Of a stretch of DNA of 64,000 nt, positions 12,831-22,640 are shown in pieces. The stretch is from positions 3,554,060-3,618,059 of the forward strand of contig NC_034430.1 in NCBI RefSeq assembly GCF_002078875.1, in the 5' to 3' direction. The stretch comes from Numida meleagris. Lineage: Eukaryota; Chordata; Aves; Galliformes; Numididae. A program made the position numbers and the translations under genes. How positions within the stretch are numbered: the first letter of the stretch is position 1; every line of letters begins with the position of its first letter. The notes under the pieces are model-generated. The model saw only the letters and a program-made list of their open reading frames with translations, was not told where the DNA came from and made no database searches.

Positions 12831-13539
12831 CAGCAGCACTTTTTGCATTCATCTTGGCCTCGTGAGAACATCTCTGGGGAAGTTTTCAGATAATTACAGG
12901 AACATCTACACCAAATGCCCATCGCAGGCAGCATACCTTGTACATCCATACTGAGCATTCTCCATTTCCCTTCCTTGCTAGTTTTGTGATTAAATCCGTT
13001 GTCCCAGCTGCTAGCTTGTTGGTTATCACTCCCTAAATTAAGAATTCTGAAAGTGAGGATCAGCAAAGCAAAATGAGTATTTTGCCCACAGATGCCAAAG
13101 ATAGAGCGGGCCAACGAGTTGTACCATTTATTATCCGTGCTGCAGTCAGGCACTGTGGTGCTGTCAGAGTCACACAGAGAATGAATCACATCGAGCATCG
13201 CCCGTGGGGTTGTTCATTCCTGGAAATGGGAATGGACAGTGGGCCAATATTCCTGGTGGGGCTCAATGAGGAAAATAGGTTTTGCTAGAAAATATGGGTG
13301 CCCTCCCATTGGGATTTGGCCACATCTCAGCCCCTCATTGCCAACTGCCTTGGGTCACTGCTCTCCTTTGGGTCACCGCTGCCTTCAGCTGTTTCACAGG
13401 AGCAACTTTGCCACCCAGCTCTCAGCTCTGCAGGTGGAGCTACCGAGGAAGGCAATAAATGGGAATTTCTCATCTTCCTCAGTTTGTTGCTGTTTCCAAT
13501 CTTCAAATTCAACTTCTATTAAGCTAAGCTAAGCAAGCC

Positions 13540-14060
13540 CGGAGCACAATCCGTGCATGATACCTTGCTTTGAGAAGATTGTTTGCTCGAGTATAAACCA
13601 ATATTACTTTCTAATTCAGCTGTGGTGGGGATCCAGTTATCACATAATGTGTTTTCTCCTTTGGTGAATTCTGAAACACATAAACAGGAGTTTGAAAGGA
13701 GATCTCGTCCTCAGCCTCTGGAAATGATTAATTTCTACTAATGATTTACTGATGTACACACGACTTATTTTGCATAAAGTTAGAGCTGGGCACGTTTATT
13801 CATTATGATTCCCTTAAAAATGGATATAAATATCAAGAGCAATTGGCTACCAAAAATTTGAATATTGTGGCACTGCATCACGGGGAGCTGACATGAATAT
13901 GAGTCGGATGAGAAAAAAATACACAGAAAATGCTTATCCAAGTGTGATACTTTACAGCATGTCACTGAATCATCAGAAAGGGTTACATTCATTACAAACG
14001 CATGCAGCGTTTGCCAAAGATTCCTTGGGAAGGAAAAAAAAAAAAAAAAGAAAATAAAAT
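13540..14060. promoter_or_regulatory. AT-rich island 2 kb upstream of POU3F1
   Basis: About 500 bp of markedly AT-rich DNA with TTAATTT, ATTCATTATGATT and CAATTGG motifs, ending in a 16-base A run at 14034-14049. A frame of 212 codons open on the - strand through here is explained by base composition (poly-A read as phenylalanine). Candidate proximal enhancer by position and composition. Confidence 0.25.
14034..14049. repeat. Poly(A) tract
   Basis: Sixteen consecutive A on the + strand, followed by AGAAAATAAAAT; a simple low-complexity tract. Confidence 0.8.
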
Positions 14061-15135
14061 CACATTCTTTTCCTAATGAAATGTGCTCTGTGATCAGTGG
14101 AACCCATCTCTCCTGTAAAGTCCAAAGCCTGGCCTCTCTGCAAGGCTGGAACTCCTGCACCTTGGGATTGTGCAGGAGGGAATGAATGGGATGAGGGGTC
14201 TGCATGGGGCAGCGCACCTTGGGTGCGGGTGCAGCCAAAAGGCAAAGTGCAACAGAGAGCAAAGGGCTGCACACCTTGGAAGGAAAAGCCTTTGGGAGGC
14301 GGCTCCCAGTGTCCGTATCCACCAGGAGAGCAGGAGGGCACCAGCGTGAGGACATTGACATGTTGCGCTCGTCCCCGCATTGATCCGCTGCCTCGGCGGC
14401 CGCAAGAGCCCTTGGCAAAGGTCACTGTCTCTGTTCCTATGTTACAAATGGGAGCAAGGAGGCAAAGAGATTAATTTTCAGAAGTGATTAATGTTCCTGG
14501 TGCCCATCCTCATTCACGTTGGGCCTCGAGCCCCGGTGAAGTCTGGAGCTGGGTTAATTAAGGTGTCCTCTGCCCCTCTCCCAGCCCCGCCAGACACGGC
14601 CGTTGCTCACTGTCATCGCCTTTTCCCACAAACTCCTCCACCCTTCATCCCGTGCCAGCCCTCAAACCGGCTCAGGGACTCCCCCGGGGCTGCTCCCTCT
14701 CCTCCCTGGCCCCACATGTCCCGTGACGCCCAAACGCTCACAACCTCTCAGGGCTTTGTCCAATGTCTCAGGCAGAGCTCCCACCTCCCCACGGTTCGGG
14801 GCAGCTGCTGCCCTTCGCCTCCACTTCACCATGGGCCGGGCGTCACTAAACAACAGTCAGACAAAGCAGCTGCGGGGGAAGTTTCTCCCAGCACCAAGTA
14901 ACTGTTATAGAGCCAAATTGCACTTTGTTCAAGTGCAGCATCAGAACAGGAATGCTTTCTGACAGAGCGAGAGCAGCGAAGCGTATCTCCAGAACAAGGA
15001 GCTCCCTCCCAACCCTGGGAGCTGCAAAAAGGGGCCGGGGAAGTGGGATGTATTGGAGATGACAGACAGATGTGCACTGCAGTACATGTCTGCCAGGCCT
15101 GAAAGCAGCAACCCGTGGCTCTTTGTGCCCCTGCA

Positions 15136-15438
15136 GCCATACAGTGCCGTACAGTGCAGGATGTACACATGCTGTACAGTGCCATACAACGCCATACTGT
15201 GCCATAACACACTGTACTGTACAGGACTGTACTGTGCTTTATTGGGCTGCATGATGCCAAACGTGACAGTACCACACCATGCACTGCACCGTACAGCGCC
15301 ATACAGTACCACACCGTGCCATATAGTACCACACCATGCCATATAGTACCACACCGTGCCATACAGGACCATACTGTGCCATACAGGACCGTACTGTGCC
15401 ATACACAGCCACACAGTTGCCATACACAGCCACACAGT
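15136..15438. repeat. Minisatellite, 20-bp unit built of two 10-bp half units
   Basis: Seven clear tandem copies run from 15298 to 15438 with period 20 (one copy of 21). A typical unit is gccatacagt followed by accacaccgt, two related decamers. More decayed copies extend leftwards to about 15136. Because 20 is not a multiple of three, all frames cycle through the same motif and stay open on the - strand, producing long artificial frames rich in Tyr, Val, Trp and Met. The array ends about 100 bp before the first CCAAT box of POU3F1. Confidence 0.85.
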
Positions 15439-15541
15439 CCCAGCCACGTGCCCCTCTCCCGCCACCTCCCCGGCCCGCGCCCCTCGCCCGCGCCCGGCCC
15501 ACGTGGCCGCCCGCCGCCCGGCATGAATGAAACGCCCTCCT

Positions 15542-15786
15542 CCAATCGGCGCCCGCCTCGCCGCCGGCCGCACGCGGGCCGCCCCGACGAGCGCGTCCTC
15601 GGCCAATCCCGCGGCGGCGGCCGCCCGCCCGCAGCCAATGGGGAGGGCGAGCGCTGGGCGGCGCCCCGAGCCGGCGGCGCCCAATGGCGGAGCGGCGCGG
15701 GCCGGCGGTGGCGGCGGGCGGGCCAATGGGGCGCGGGGGCGTGGCCGGCGCGCGGCGGCGCGGCACCCGGGCGCGGGGCTCTAAAG
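15542..15786 (+). promoter_or_regulatory. POU3F1: POU3F1 core promoter with five CCAAT boxes
   Basis: CCAAT occurs on the + strand at 15542-15546, 15603-15607, 15635-15639, 15681-15685 and 15723-15727, spaced 32 to 61 bp. Such direct CCAAT arrays are classic NF-Y targets. A weak TATA-like CTCTAAAG lies at 15779-15786, only about 30 bp before the ATG, so if it were used the 5'UTR would be nearly absent; a start further upstream is equally possible. Confidence 0.6.
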
Positions 15787-15817
15787 CGCGGCGCGGCGCC
15801 GCGTCCCGCAGACGGCC

Positions 15818-16945
15818 ATGGCCGCCGCCGCGCAGTACCTCCCGCGCTCAGCCGCGCTGCTGCACCCCGACGGCGACCGCCTGCACCAGGGCACCACGTA
15901 CCGCGAGGTGCAGAAGATGATGCACCACGAGTACCTGCAGGGCCTGGCCCCCGCCGCCGCCGGGCACGCCGTCGGGTTGGCGCACCACCAGTGGCTGCCC
16001 AGCGCCGGCACGGACTGGGGCAGCGGCGGCGGAGGAGGAGGCGGCGCGCACCTCCCGCCGGCGGCCGAGCACGGCAAGGGCGGCCCGGGCGGACCCCGCG
16101 AGGAGCTGCCCCCCCCAGCCGCCGCCTTCCACCCGCGGCCGCACCTGGTGCCGCAGGCCGGCGGCTGGGCGCAGGGCGCGGGGCCGCCCCCCCACCTGCC
16201 CCCCATGTCGCCGCCGTCGGGGCAGCCGCTGCTTTACGGGCAGCCTTACGGCGGTCTCAACGGGATGCTGGGCCCGCCCGGCCCCGCGCTGCACCACGGG
16301 CACGGGCTGCGCGACCCGCTGGGCGCCGAGGAGGCGGCGGGCCACGAGCTGGCGGCCTCCCCCCCGCCGCCGCTGGGGCCGCCCGAGCCGTCGGACGAGG
16401 ACGCGCCGAGCTCCGACGACCTGGAGCAGTTCGCCAAGCAGTTCAAGCAGCGGCGGATCAAGCTGGGCTTCACGCAGGCCGACGTGGGGCTGGCGCTCGG
16501 CACCCTCTACGGGAACGTCTTCTCGCAGACCACCATCTGCCGCTTCGAGGCGCTGCAGCTGAGCTTCAAGAACATGTGCAAGCTGAAGCCGCTGCTCAAC
16601 AAGTGGCTGGAGGAGACGGACTCCAGCACGGGCAGCCCCACCAACCTGGACAAGATCGCGGCGCAGGGCAGGAAGCGCAAGAAGCGCACCTCCATCGAGG
16701 TGGGCGTCAAGGGCGCCCTGGAGAACCACTTCCTCAAGTGCCCCAAGCCCTCGGCGCACGAGATCACCTCCCTGGCGGACTCCCTGCAGCTGGAGAAGGA
16801 GGTGGTGCGGGTCTGGTTCTGCAACCGGCGGCAGAAGGAGAAGCGCATGACGCCGGCCGGGCTCCCTCACCCGCCCATGGAGGACGTTTACGCACAGGCG
16901 GACACTTCGCCGCTGCACCACGCGCTGCCCGGCGCCGTGCCGTGA
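15818..16945 (+). CDS. POU3F1: POU domain class 3 transcription factor 1 (Oct-6/SCIP/Tst-1)
   Basis: Single-exon gene of 375 codons. The nuclear protein binds octamer-type DNA and in vertebrates controls Schwann-cell myelination, neural fate and epidermal differentiation. The N-terminal part holds the class III blocks AQYLP (residues 5-9), [13 protein letters not shown] (28-40) and GLAHHQWLP (53-61), then a Gly run (about 68-76) and Pro-rich sequence. The POU-specific domain spans about 197-269 ([14 protein letters not shown] onward), a linker with [12 protein letters not shown] follows, then the basic cluster RKRKKR (285-290) and the POU homeodomain (about 286-345) with recognition helix [12 protein letters not shown]: Trp333, Cys335 (homeodomain position 50) and Asn336 (51) are intact. 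Assignment to POU3F1 rather than POU3F2-4 rests on PSAHEIT in the homeodomain, the tail HPPMEDVYA, and UTP11 next door. The start has a Kozak-like gccATGg. It is shorter than human POU3F1 (451 residues as I recall) because Ala, Gly and His runs are missing. Confidence 0.97.
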   Translation: MAAAAQYLPRSAALLHPDGDRLHQGTTYREVQKMMHHEYLQGLAPAAAGHAVGLAHHQWLPSAGTDWGSGGGGGGGAHLPPAAEHGKGGPGGPREELPPPAAAFHPRPHLVPQAGGWAQGAGPPPHLPPMSPPSGQPLLYGQPYGGLNGMLGPPGPALHHGHGLRDPLGAEEAAGHELAASPPPPLGPPEPSDEDAPSSDDLEQFAKQFKQRRIKLGFTQADVGLALGTLYGNVFSQTTICRFEALQLSFKNMCKLKPLLNKWLEETDSSTGSPTNLDKIAAQGRKRKKRTSIEVGVKGALENHFLKCPKPSAHEITSLADSLQLEKEVVRVWFCNRRQKEKRMTPAGLPHPPMEDVYAQADTSPLHHALPGAVP

Positions 16946-17420
16946 CCGCCGGCCCCGCCGCTGGGCCCCGACGGCGGCGGCGGAGCGGGCGCGGGCGGCG
17001 GGACGCGCCCCGGTTCCTTCCTTCTTTCCTCGGACTGGCCCGGCCCGGCCGCCCGCCCCAGCCCTATTTATTCGGGCGCCGGAGCCGCTCGTGGCCGCAG
17101 CAGAAGTAGCCAAAGGTTTGCGATCTCTAATTTATTCCCTCCCGCGGGGCCCCCGGCTCCGGCCCGGCCGCAGGACGCGGCGCTGCCCGCCCCGGCCCCT
17201 TTCTATTTATTTTCTAACCGTGCGCGGAGCTCTCTCCCTCCCGTTGGTAGGTTCGGTTCGGTTCACCCCCCCGCCCCTCCCTTTCCCCTTTGGTTTCGGT
17301 TGTTTTTTTTTTTTGTTTGTTTGTTTTGTTTGTATCTTTATTGCAAAACCAATGTAGACTGCGAGGGTACGTTTCTATTTATGTTATAGTAAATATTTTA
17401 TTACTTACATAAACCATTTA
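16946..17420 (+). other. POU3F1: POU3F1 3'UTR with AU-rich motifs
   Basis: After the TGA the sequence changes from GC-rich to mixed and carries four ATTTA pentamers, at about 17066, 17130, 17215 and 17377, each inside TATTTAT-like or TTTATT contexts; such elements shorten mRNA half-life. A T-rich run lies near 17309-17320. No canonical AATAAA is seen; AGTAAA at 17388-17393 is the best poly(A) signal candidate, so the end near 17410-17420 is a guess. Confidence 0.55.
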
Positions 17421-17429
17421 CCCAGGAAC

Positions 17430-19020
17430 CGGTCTCGTGTCGTCTTTCGGGAGCGGGGCGGCCCCGGGCCGGACCGGGAGCGACGGTACCGCGGGGACAC
17501 CCCCCTCCCTCTCCCCCCTTTCCCCCGTTGCGCTCCCCGCGGCCGCTCGGTCCCACTCCGTGCCCCGTCCGCCCCAGGAGCGTCGGAGGAGCGTCCCGCC
17601 GCGCCGCGTGTTCGTTACACTGCGCCGAACTTCTGCTTTGCAGCGCGAGTGGGAAAAATCGAACTTCTCCCCGCTTCTCGCAGAAAGAACCGACGTCCGT
17701 GGGGCAGAGCTCGAGACGCCGCACTTGCTTTGCTCGGAGGTGTTCTGCTGCCTCTCGGTTCTCACGGCTTCGTGCCCCCGTGGGTTGCGGTTGCCCCGGG
17801 AAAGGCTGCGAACTGAGTTCCTCCGTGCTGTGGAGAAGGACCGAACCCGTCTCCTAACGCTCTTCCGGCACCGCGAGGGCTGCGGCCGCCGCTGCGCGTC
17901 CTTCGGGTCCGGCGGGGTTTTGTGCGGAGGGAACGGTGCCATGTGCGCCTGCACTGCTCGGGTGCAATGCTCGGATGCGCGGTTGAGAGCCGGAGGGTAA
18001 AGCGCCCGATTTCCTTTTAATTTGGCTGAGAACTTCCCGTGGTCTCGCCTCCTGGTGCGGCACTTGCTGCTGTCCCCGCTGGAGTCCTGGCATCAATTCC
18101 ATCCCACGACCCAGCTGCTTCAGAGGGGATTTTCTAGGGATGAGGAGGGCATATTCTAGGGATAGCCCTGCAGGTAAATTTGGTTATGTGTATTTTTTTA
18201 CATATTAAATGTAACTCAGGCTCGGAAACTCGCACATGAAAACTCTTGCACTTCTTGCAGCTTGATTTCGTTGCGCCTTGTGCTTTTGGGGTGTGCACGC
18301 GTGCAGCGCTTCCCAAAGCAACAACACGTTGGCAATAATCACACTATAAATCACTGCATTCCCAACATCTCCGCGTAGGCGCTCTATGTTAGCACATAGA
18401 GAAATAGCTCAGTGTTGCTCATCCCGAGTTCCAGCAAGCGGTTTTCTGAGACTTTAAAATAAAGTTGACTCGGAGCAGAGGTTTCGCAGTGCAATGGAGC
18501 AGCTCCCGCTGCGGTGCTGGGAGTGCTGCAGCACGGGGCAGTGCTGGCTTCCCCTGCACAGGGAGCAGAGAAGGGGCTCAGGTGCCGGGCTGTGTGTTGT
18601 CAGGTGCAATGTGGGCTGAGATGCCTTCTCTTGGAGGCATGACTTGATCTGAAAGCTCAGAATCGTGGGGTAGCGAGGTCTTGGATTGCAGAAGTTTTGC
18701 TGTGTGCACTGGGATTTGCTGAATTGCACGCTGCAATTTAGAGCATGGGAAATCCGCGGTGGTTCGGGTCGCGTGTTCTGCTTTAAAAAGAAAAGTGGAG
18801 GAGCGTGATGACGATGAATTCTTGGAAGCAGGAGTTTGAGCCAACATGTCGTGGAGGAATTTAAATTGATTATCAAACTCCGCACTCTCTCCTCTCTGTT
18901 CTTTTGTGCGTCTCACACACACGTACCATTGTGCTCCGCTGCCGCTCTGCTGCCTTCCTCAGGGCTCTCCGTGTGCACGGGAGGAGGAAACAAAGGGGAA
19001 ATGAACCAGCGAAGGCGGCG
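17430..19020. other. GC-rich to mixed flank downstream of POU3F1
   Basis: CpG-rich sequence continues to about 18000, with long but featureless frames on both strands. It then becomes mixed and AT-richer (18160-18480). No gene recognised. Confidence 0.4.
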
Positions 19021-19059
19021 GTTTTTTTTTTTACTTCTTTAGAAAGCAACTCTTGGTTG

Positions 19060-19390
19060 CGCTGAGCGCTTCCCTGCGCTGCTTTCCGATACCAGGAACG
19101 AGTGCAGCATCTCCTGCCCTCTGAGGCAGCGCGGCTGGGGAGGAAGGGGCAGCGCTCACATCGCGTTGCTGGAACGGATGAGATGCGCTGCGAGCGCCGG
19201 GGGGAGGGCGCGCGGCCCCGGGTTGAGCGGTGTCAGCTCGGATCAGGCGCCGGCAGCGCCGCTGCGTGAGCTGCACCGAGGCCTCCCGTGCTGCCGAGCA
19301 GCAAAAAGAAACCCCGCTCGGGGCGTCTGATGGCTGCTGCAAAGCGGTGCCCCCCAGGGTCGCCTCGCTGAGGTCTTGTCGTCTTCTTGG
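19060..19390. promoter_or_regulatory. Second CpG-rich patch downstream of POU3F1
   Basis: A separate cluster of CpG (densest at about 19130-19290, including gagggcgcgcggccccggg) about 2.2 kb past the POU3F1 stop codon. It could be a promoter for a non-coding transcript or a Polycomb-bound CpG island. No TATA, CCAAT array or coding exon is attached to it. Confidence 0.3.
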
Positions 19391-22300
19391 TCAGGGATTA
19401 AACAGCGATTACCGCGGGGACGGTTGCTTTTTTTTGTTGTTGTTGCTGTTGGTTTGTTTTACTTCTTATATTTGTTTTTTGTTCTCAAGTGGGAGCTGGA
19501 GCTGCTGTGGTTGTAGTGGGAGCGCGGCACAGGAGCGCAGGACGGTGGTGTTGGTACATGAAGGAGAAGCAGGCGTGGAAGTGCCGAGCGATGCGCCAAC
19601 AAACAGACAGCGGAGCATTCAGGGTACGGGGTGCAGATACGGGCAGGGAGCAGTTCTGTGCCCCCTCAGAGCAGGGGCTGCTCGGCCTCATGCTCTGAGC
19701 ACAGCACTGTGCCCTGTCCCCGCTGGCACGGAGCTCTCGGTGCACAGGACAGGGCTGGGAACTGTCCACGCGCTGCTCTGTTTTATGCTGGCTGTTGGCA
19801 ATTGGAGGAATATTCAGCAAGCCGTCGTTTGTTTTTTTTTTTTCCAAATTATGTTAAGTTTTTAAAAGGCGAAGGCGGAGAGGTGCTGCTCAGCTTTCTC
19901 TGTGCTTGGGACAAGGCTGTGCGGTGCCAAAATCCAACTCCCTTCTGAGATTTCCTACCTTAGAACGTGACCGCTGCCACTGGGAGAGCGGGGCGTGCTT
20001 GTCCTGCAGCAGTGCACCTGTCTGGGCAGAGCCACTGATGCTGCATCCCTCCATGTTTCCAGCAGAACCCGGTCTCCTGCTCACCCTGGTTCCTGCCCGG
20101 TGCCCGCAGCCCCTCACTGCCAAACACAGCAGCAGAAACTCTCATCGATTTGCTTGGAAACTGGGAGCATCGCTGTTAGCACCGGGCCAGTTCCCAGCCC
20201 TGCTCGCTGCCTCTCCTGCGAGGAGATTCAGCACCGTCCGGTTGAGCAGCTATTTTAATTCTATGCTAATGCCACCGTTGTTTGCATGCGTTTTCACTCA
20301 GTGCCAGTGCTGCTGTTGTTTGGCTGGAGCTGCTCAGCATCACCTGTTTTCCTTGTGCGTGTAAACGGGGAATGCAGCGCTCGCTAAGTCCTTCATGCAA
20401 AGCCCACGGAGCGCTGCACAGCTGCTGCATGGGCGCTCAGCATCGCTCCCATTGCTGCTGCATGCAGCCTTCCCCTGCTGCAGCCATGCACGCAGCGCAC
20501 CCACAGCGGGCATCTGCCTTTGGGGTCCGTGTAAACTCACCCGTGAAAGTTTCCCCTCCTCTTGGGGAGGACCAACGAGCCCTGGTGTCTCCTGGCTGTG
20601 GGAGGTAGGGGGCTGTGAAGGCGGGTGGAGGTGCGATGGCTCAGAGCTTGTGGGTATCTCCCTATCCCTATCGCTGCTGTTGGTCGGGCTGGGTGTCACT
20701 TGTCACGGTGCAGGGAAGGGCTGCCAGCGCACGGTGCCCCAGCTGTGCACCTGTGGTAGCGCCTGATGTAGAGGGGAGTGCTGTCCAGTCCAAACTTTCA
20801 AGGGATTTTTATTAATTTTCCTCTTTGCTGCTCCTGTTGGATCACGTCAGCCCATTCCCGATCCCCTGCCTGCTCCTGACCCCCGGGTCTCTTTGCTTTT
20901 CATTCCCTACGAGGCCAAAAAGGACAGCAGTCAACGCTCGCGAGGAGCAGCAGCATCTTTCTGCGGTGTTTCCAATCTGGCTGCTCTGTCCCCGTGCTCG
21001 GGGAGGGCTGCTGGGGGCTGAAGCTTTGCAGCCCGTTCCCTTCTTCGTTTCTTCGCCTATTTCTTGCGTGCCTGGAGATTTATCTGGTGGTTTTTCCTCA
21101 CCTCGAGCCCCGCGCGTCGCGCCTCTCAGCTTTGAGCTGACGCTGAGCTGTAAATCTGCAGCTGGCCAAAACTCCGGGCCATCAGAGCGGCGTTCTCATT
21201 CCCACGTTTGCTGCAAGCACATTGGTTTCACGGAGCCCGGCCGCTGCGTCAGGTGTCCTTTAATTGCGTGTATGTCTCGTTTGAAAATGGAGAAGCTTTT
21301 TGCTGTTAATTTTACGACAAACCGAGGTAGAGACAGGCAATGGCTTTTCAGACCCAGAACTGCAGTGCTGAGGGCAGCGATACGACGGTGACAGCAGCAG
21401 AGACTTTCCTCCAGATCACGCTGGAGCCGTGGGGCTTTCCTCCCAGTTCTCCTGCTCGCTTCCCCGCGGACAGCAGGAAATGCCTTTTTTTCTGGTGATT
21501 CTATTCTCCACGGTGTCATCAGTGTTAAGTCGCAAAGGCGAGCTCCCTGGCGTGCAGAGGGCCCGCGTCGCTGCAGAGCCAGGGGAACCGCTGGGGGGGT
21601 GCGTTCCCGTGGGGTCGGGGGATTTCTGCTTTGTCTTTCTTTAAACGTTATCACAGAGCAAAGCTGGAGTCACCTCACGCTGCCGCGCCGAGGAATCCCG
21701 CTGCCTTCCCAGGGAGCATCTCCTGCAACCACATCAGGCGGCCGCAGCATTGGGTCCCCTCGGTCCCTTCTGCCCCGTGTGGAGCAGAGGTAGGTGGGAG
21801 AGCCGTGTTCTCATCCGTGGGCAATGCAGCACAAAGGGGCTTTGCTCCTGATAGAAGGACTCTTAGCTCTTTGTTTTCCTAACGTGACTTCATTGACTCC
21901 CAGCAGCAACGCGCCGTTTGCTTTTGCAATGAGAACGTGTAACAACTTTGCTCCGTAACTTGGTGAGCTGAAGAAATGAGTTTCCCAGCTTTGGAAGCAT
22001 CCCTTCGTTGGCTCTCACTCCGTTGCTCCTTCAGGTTACGGGGCTCTTCTGGCTGTGTAGTGCCATGCTCTGCTCCACCCGGGGCCCAGCAGCAGCCCTG
22101 TCCCACCACCCAGCATCTCCTTGCCAGGGCCATCGGCTGCACCCCAGAAACCCACCAGAAACACACAACCCGAAACCCTTCCCAAAGTCACACAGTTGCT
22201 TTTGCTGATCCCATGCTGCGTTACGTTCTCAGCTGTTCCTTTTCCAGTGCAGATAGCAGATCCCATGCGCTCAGGTCATCTCTGGGAGATGTATTTGGGT

Positions 22301-22420
22301 GCAGCGTGGGCTGCATCTGGGTGCTGTAGGGATGTGGTGGCCAAACCAGCTCCACGGGGGAATGCCCCCGGCCCCCAGCTGCAGCCAGGGATGGGCACAG
22401 GGCAGCAGCACTGAGAGGGA
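19391..22420. other. Intergenic DNA, no gene recognised
   Basis: Mixed composition with T runs near 19430 and 19832, and scattered CpG near 20930-21130. Frames up to about 210 codons are open but match no family and have no codon bias I can see. Confidence 0.4.
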
Positions 22421-22429
22421 GAGAATGGG

Positions 22430-22640
22430 ATCGATACCGAGAGCATTTGATATTCCGCTTAGTGGGACGCTTGTTATGTCTTTAATTACTATTTCTAAAA
22501 GCAGCCCGGGATGGAAAGCAAAAGCCAGAAAGAAATAGCAAGGGGTGATCAATTGGGCATGAAACCCTTGTTATTGATCACCTTTAACCTCTGCTTAAAC
22601 TAATGACAGAGCTACCATTTAGCTGTCCCCAGGCACAAAG
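22430..22640. promoter_or_regulatory. AT-rich element with a perfect 10-bp inverted repeat
   Basis: Contains GGTGATCAAT at 22544-22553 and its exact reverse complement ATTGATCACC at 22573-22582, separated by 19 bp, plus TTTAATTACT near 22480 and a CACCTTTAAC TCF-like stretch overlapping the right arm. TATTGATC resembles ONECUT/CUX sites. A looping hairpin or paired homeodomain sites are both possible; function is inferred from motif density only. Confidence 0.3.

Larger units (their letters stand above)
15440..17250. promoter_or_regulatory. CpG island covering POU3F1
   Basis: Very high G+C with dense CpG throughout the promoter, the coding region and the first part of the 3'UTR. CpG islands that span the whole gene are usual for developmental regulators controlled by Polycomb. 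The composition also keeps several shadow frames open, including one of almost 600 codons on the + strand and one of over 400 on the - strand. Confidence 0.8.

Noticed and set aside
13780..14418. 212-codon - strand frame
   Set aside because: Driven by an A run read as phenylalanine and AT-rich DNA; no domain.
14826..15766. Three overlapping - strand frames of 175-270 codons with Tyr-Gly-Thr-Val-Trp repeats
   Set aside because: Produced by the 20-bp minisatellite, whose period keeps all three frames open; no family or splice support.
15316..17109. A frame of nearly 600 codons on + across the POU3F1 locus, and one of over 400 on -
   Set aside because: Both are stop-poor shadows caused by extreme G+C in the CpG island; the POU3F1 frame with its domains is the real one.
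20227..20235. Perfect left half of an RE1/NRSF element (TTCAGCACC)
   Set aside because: The right half is not found at any accepted spacing. A similar partial match at 2479-2489 also lacks its second half.
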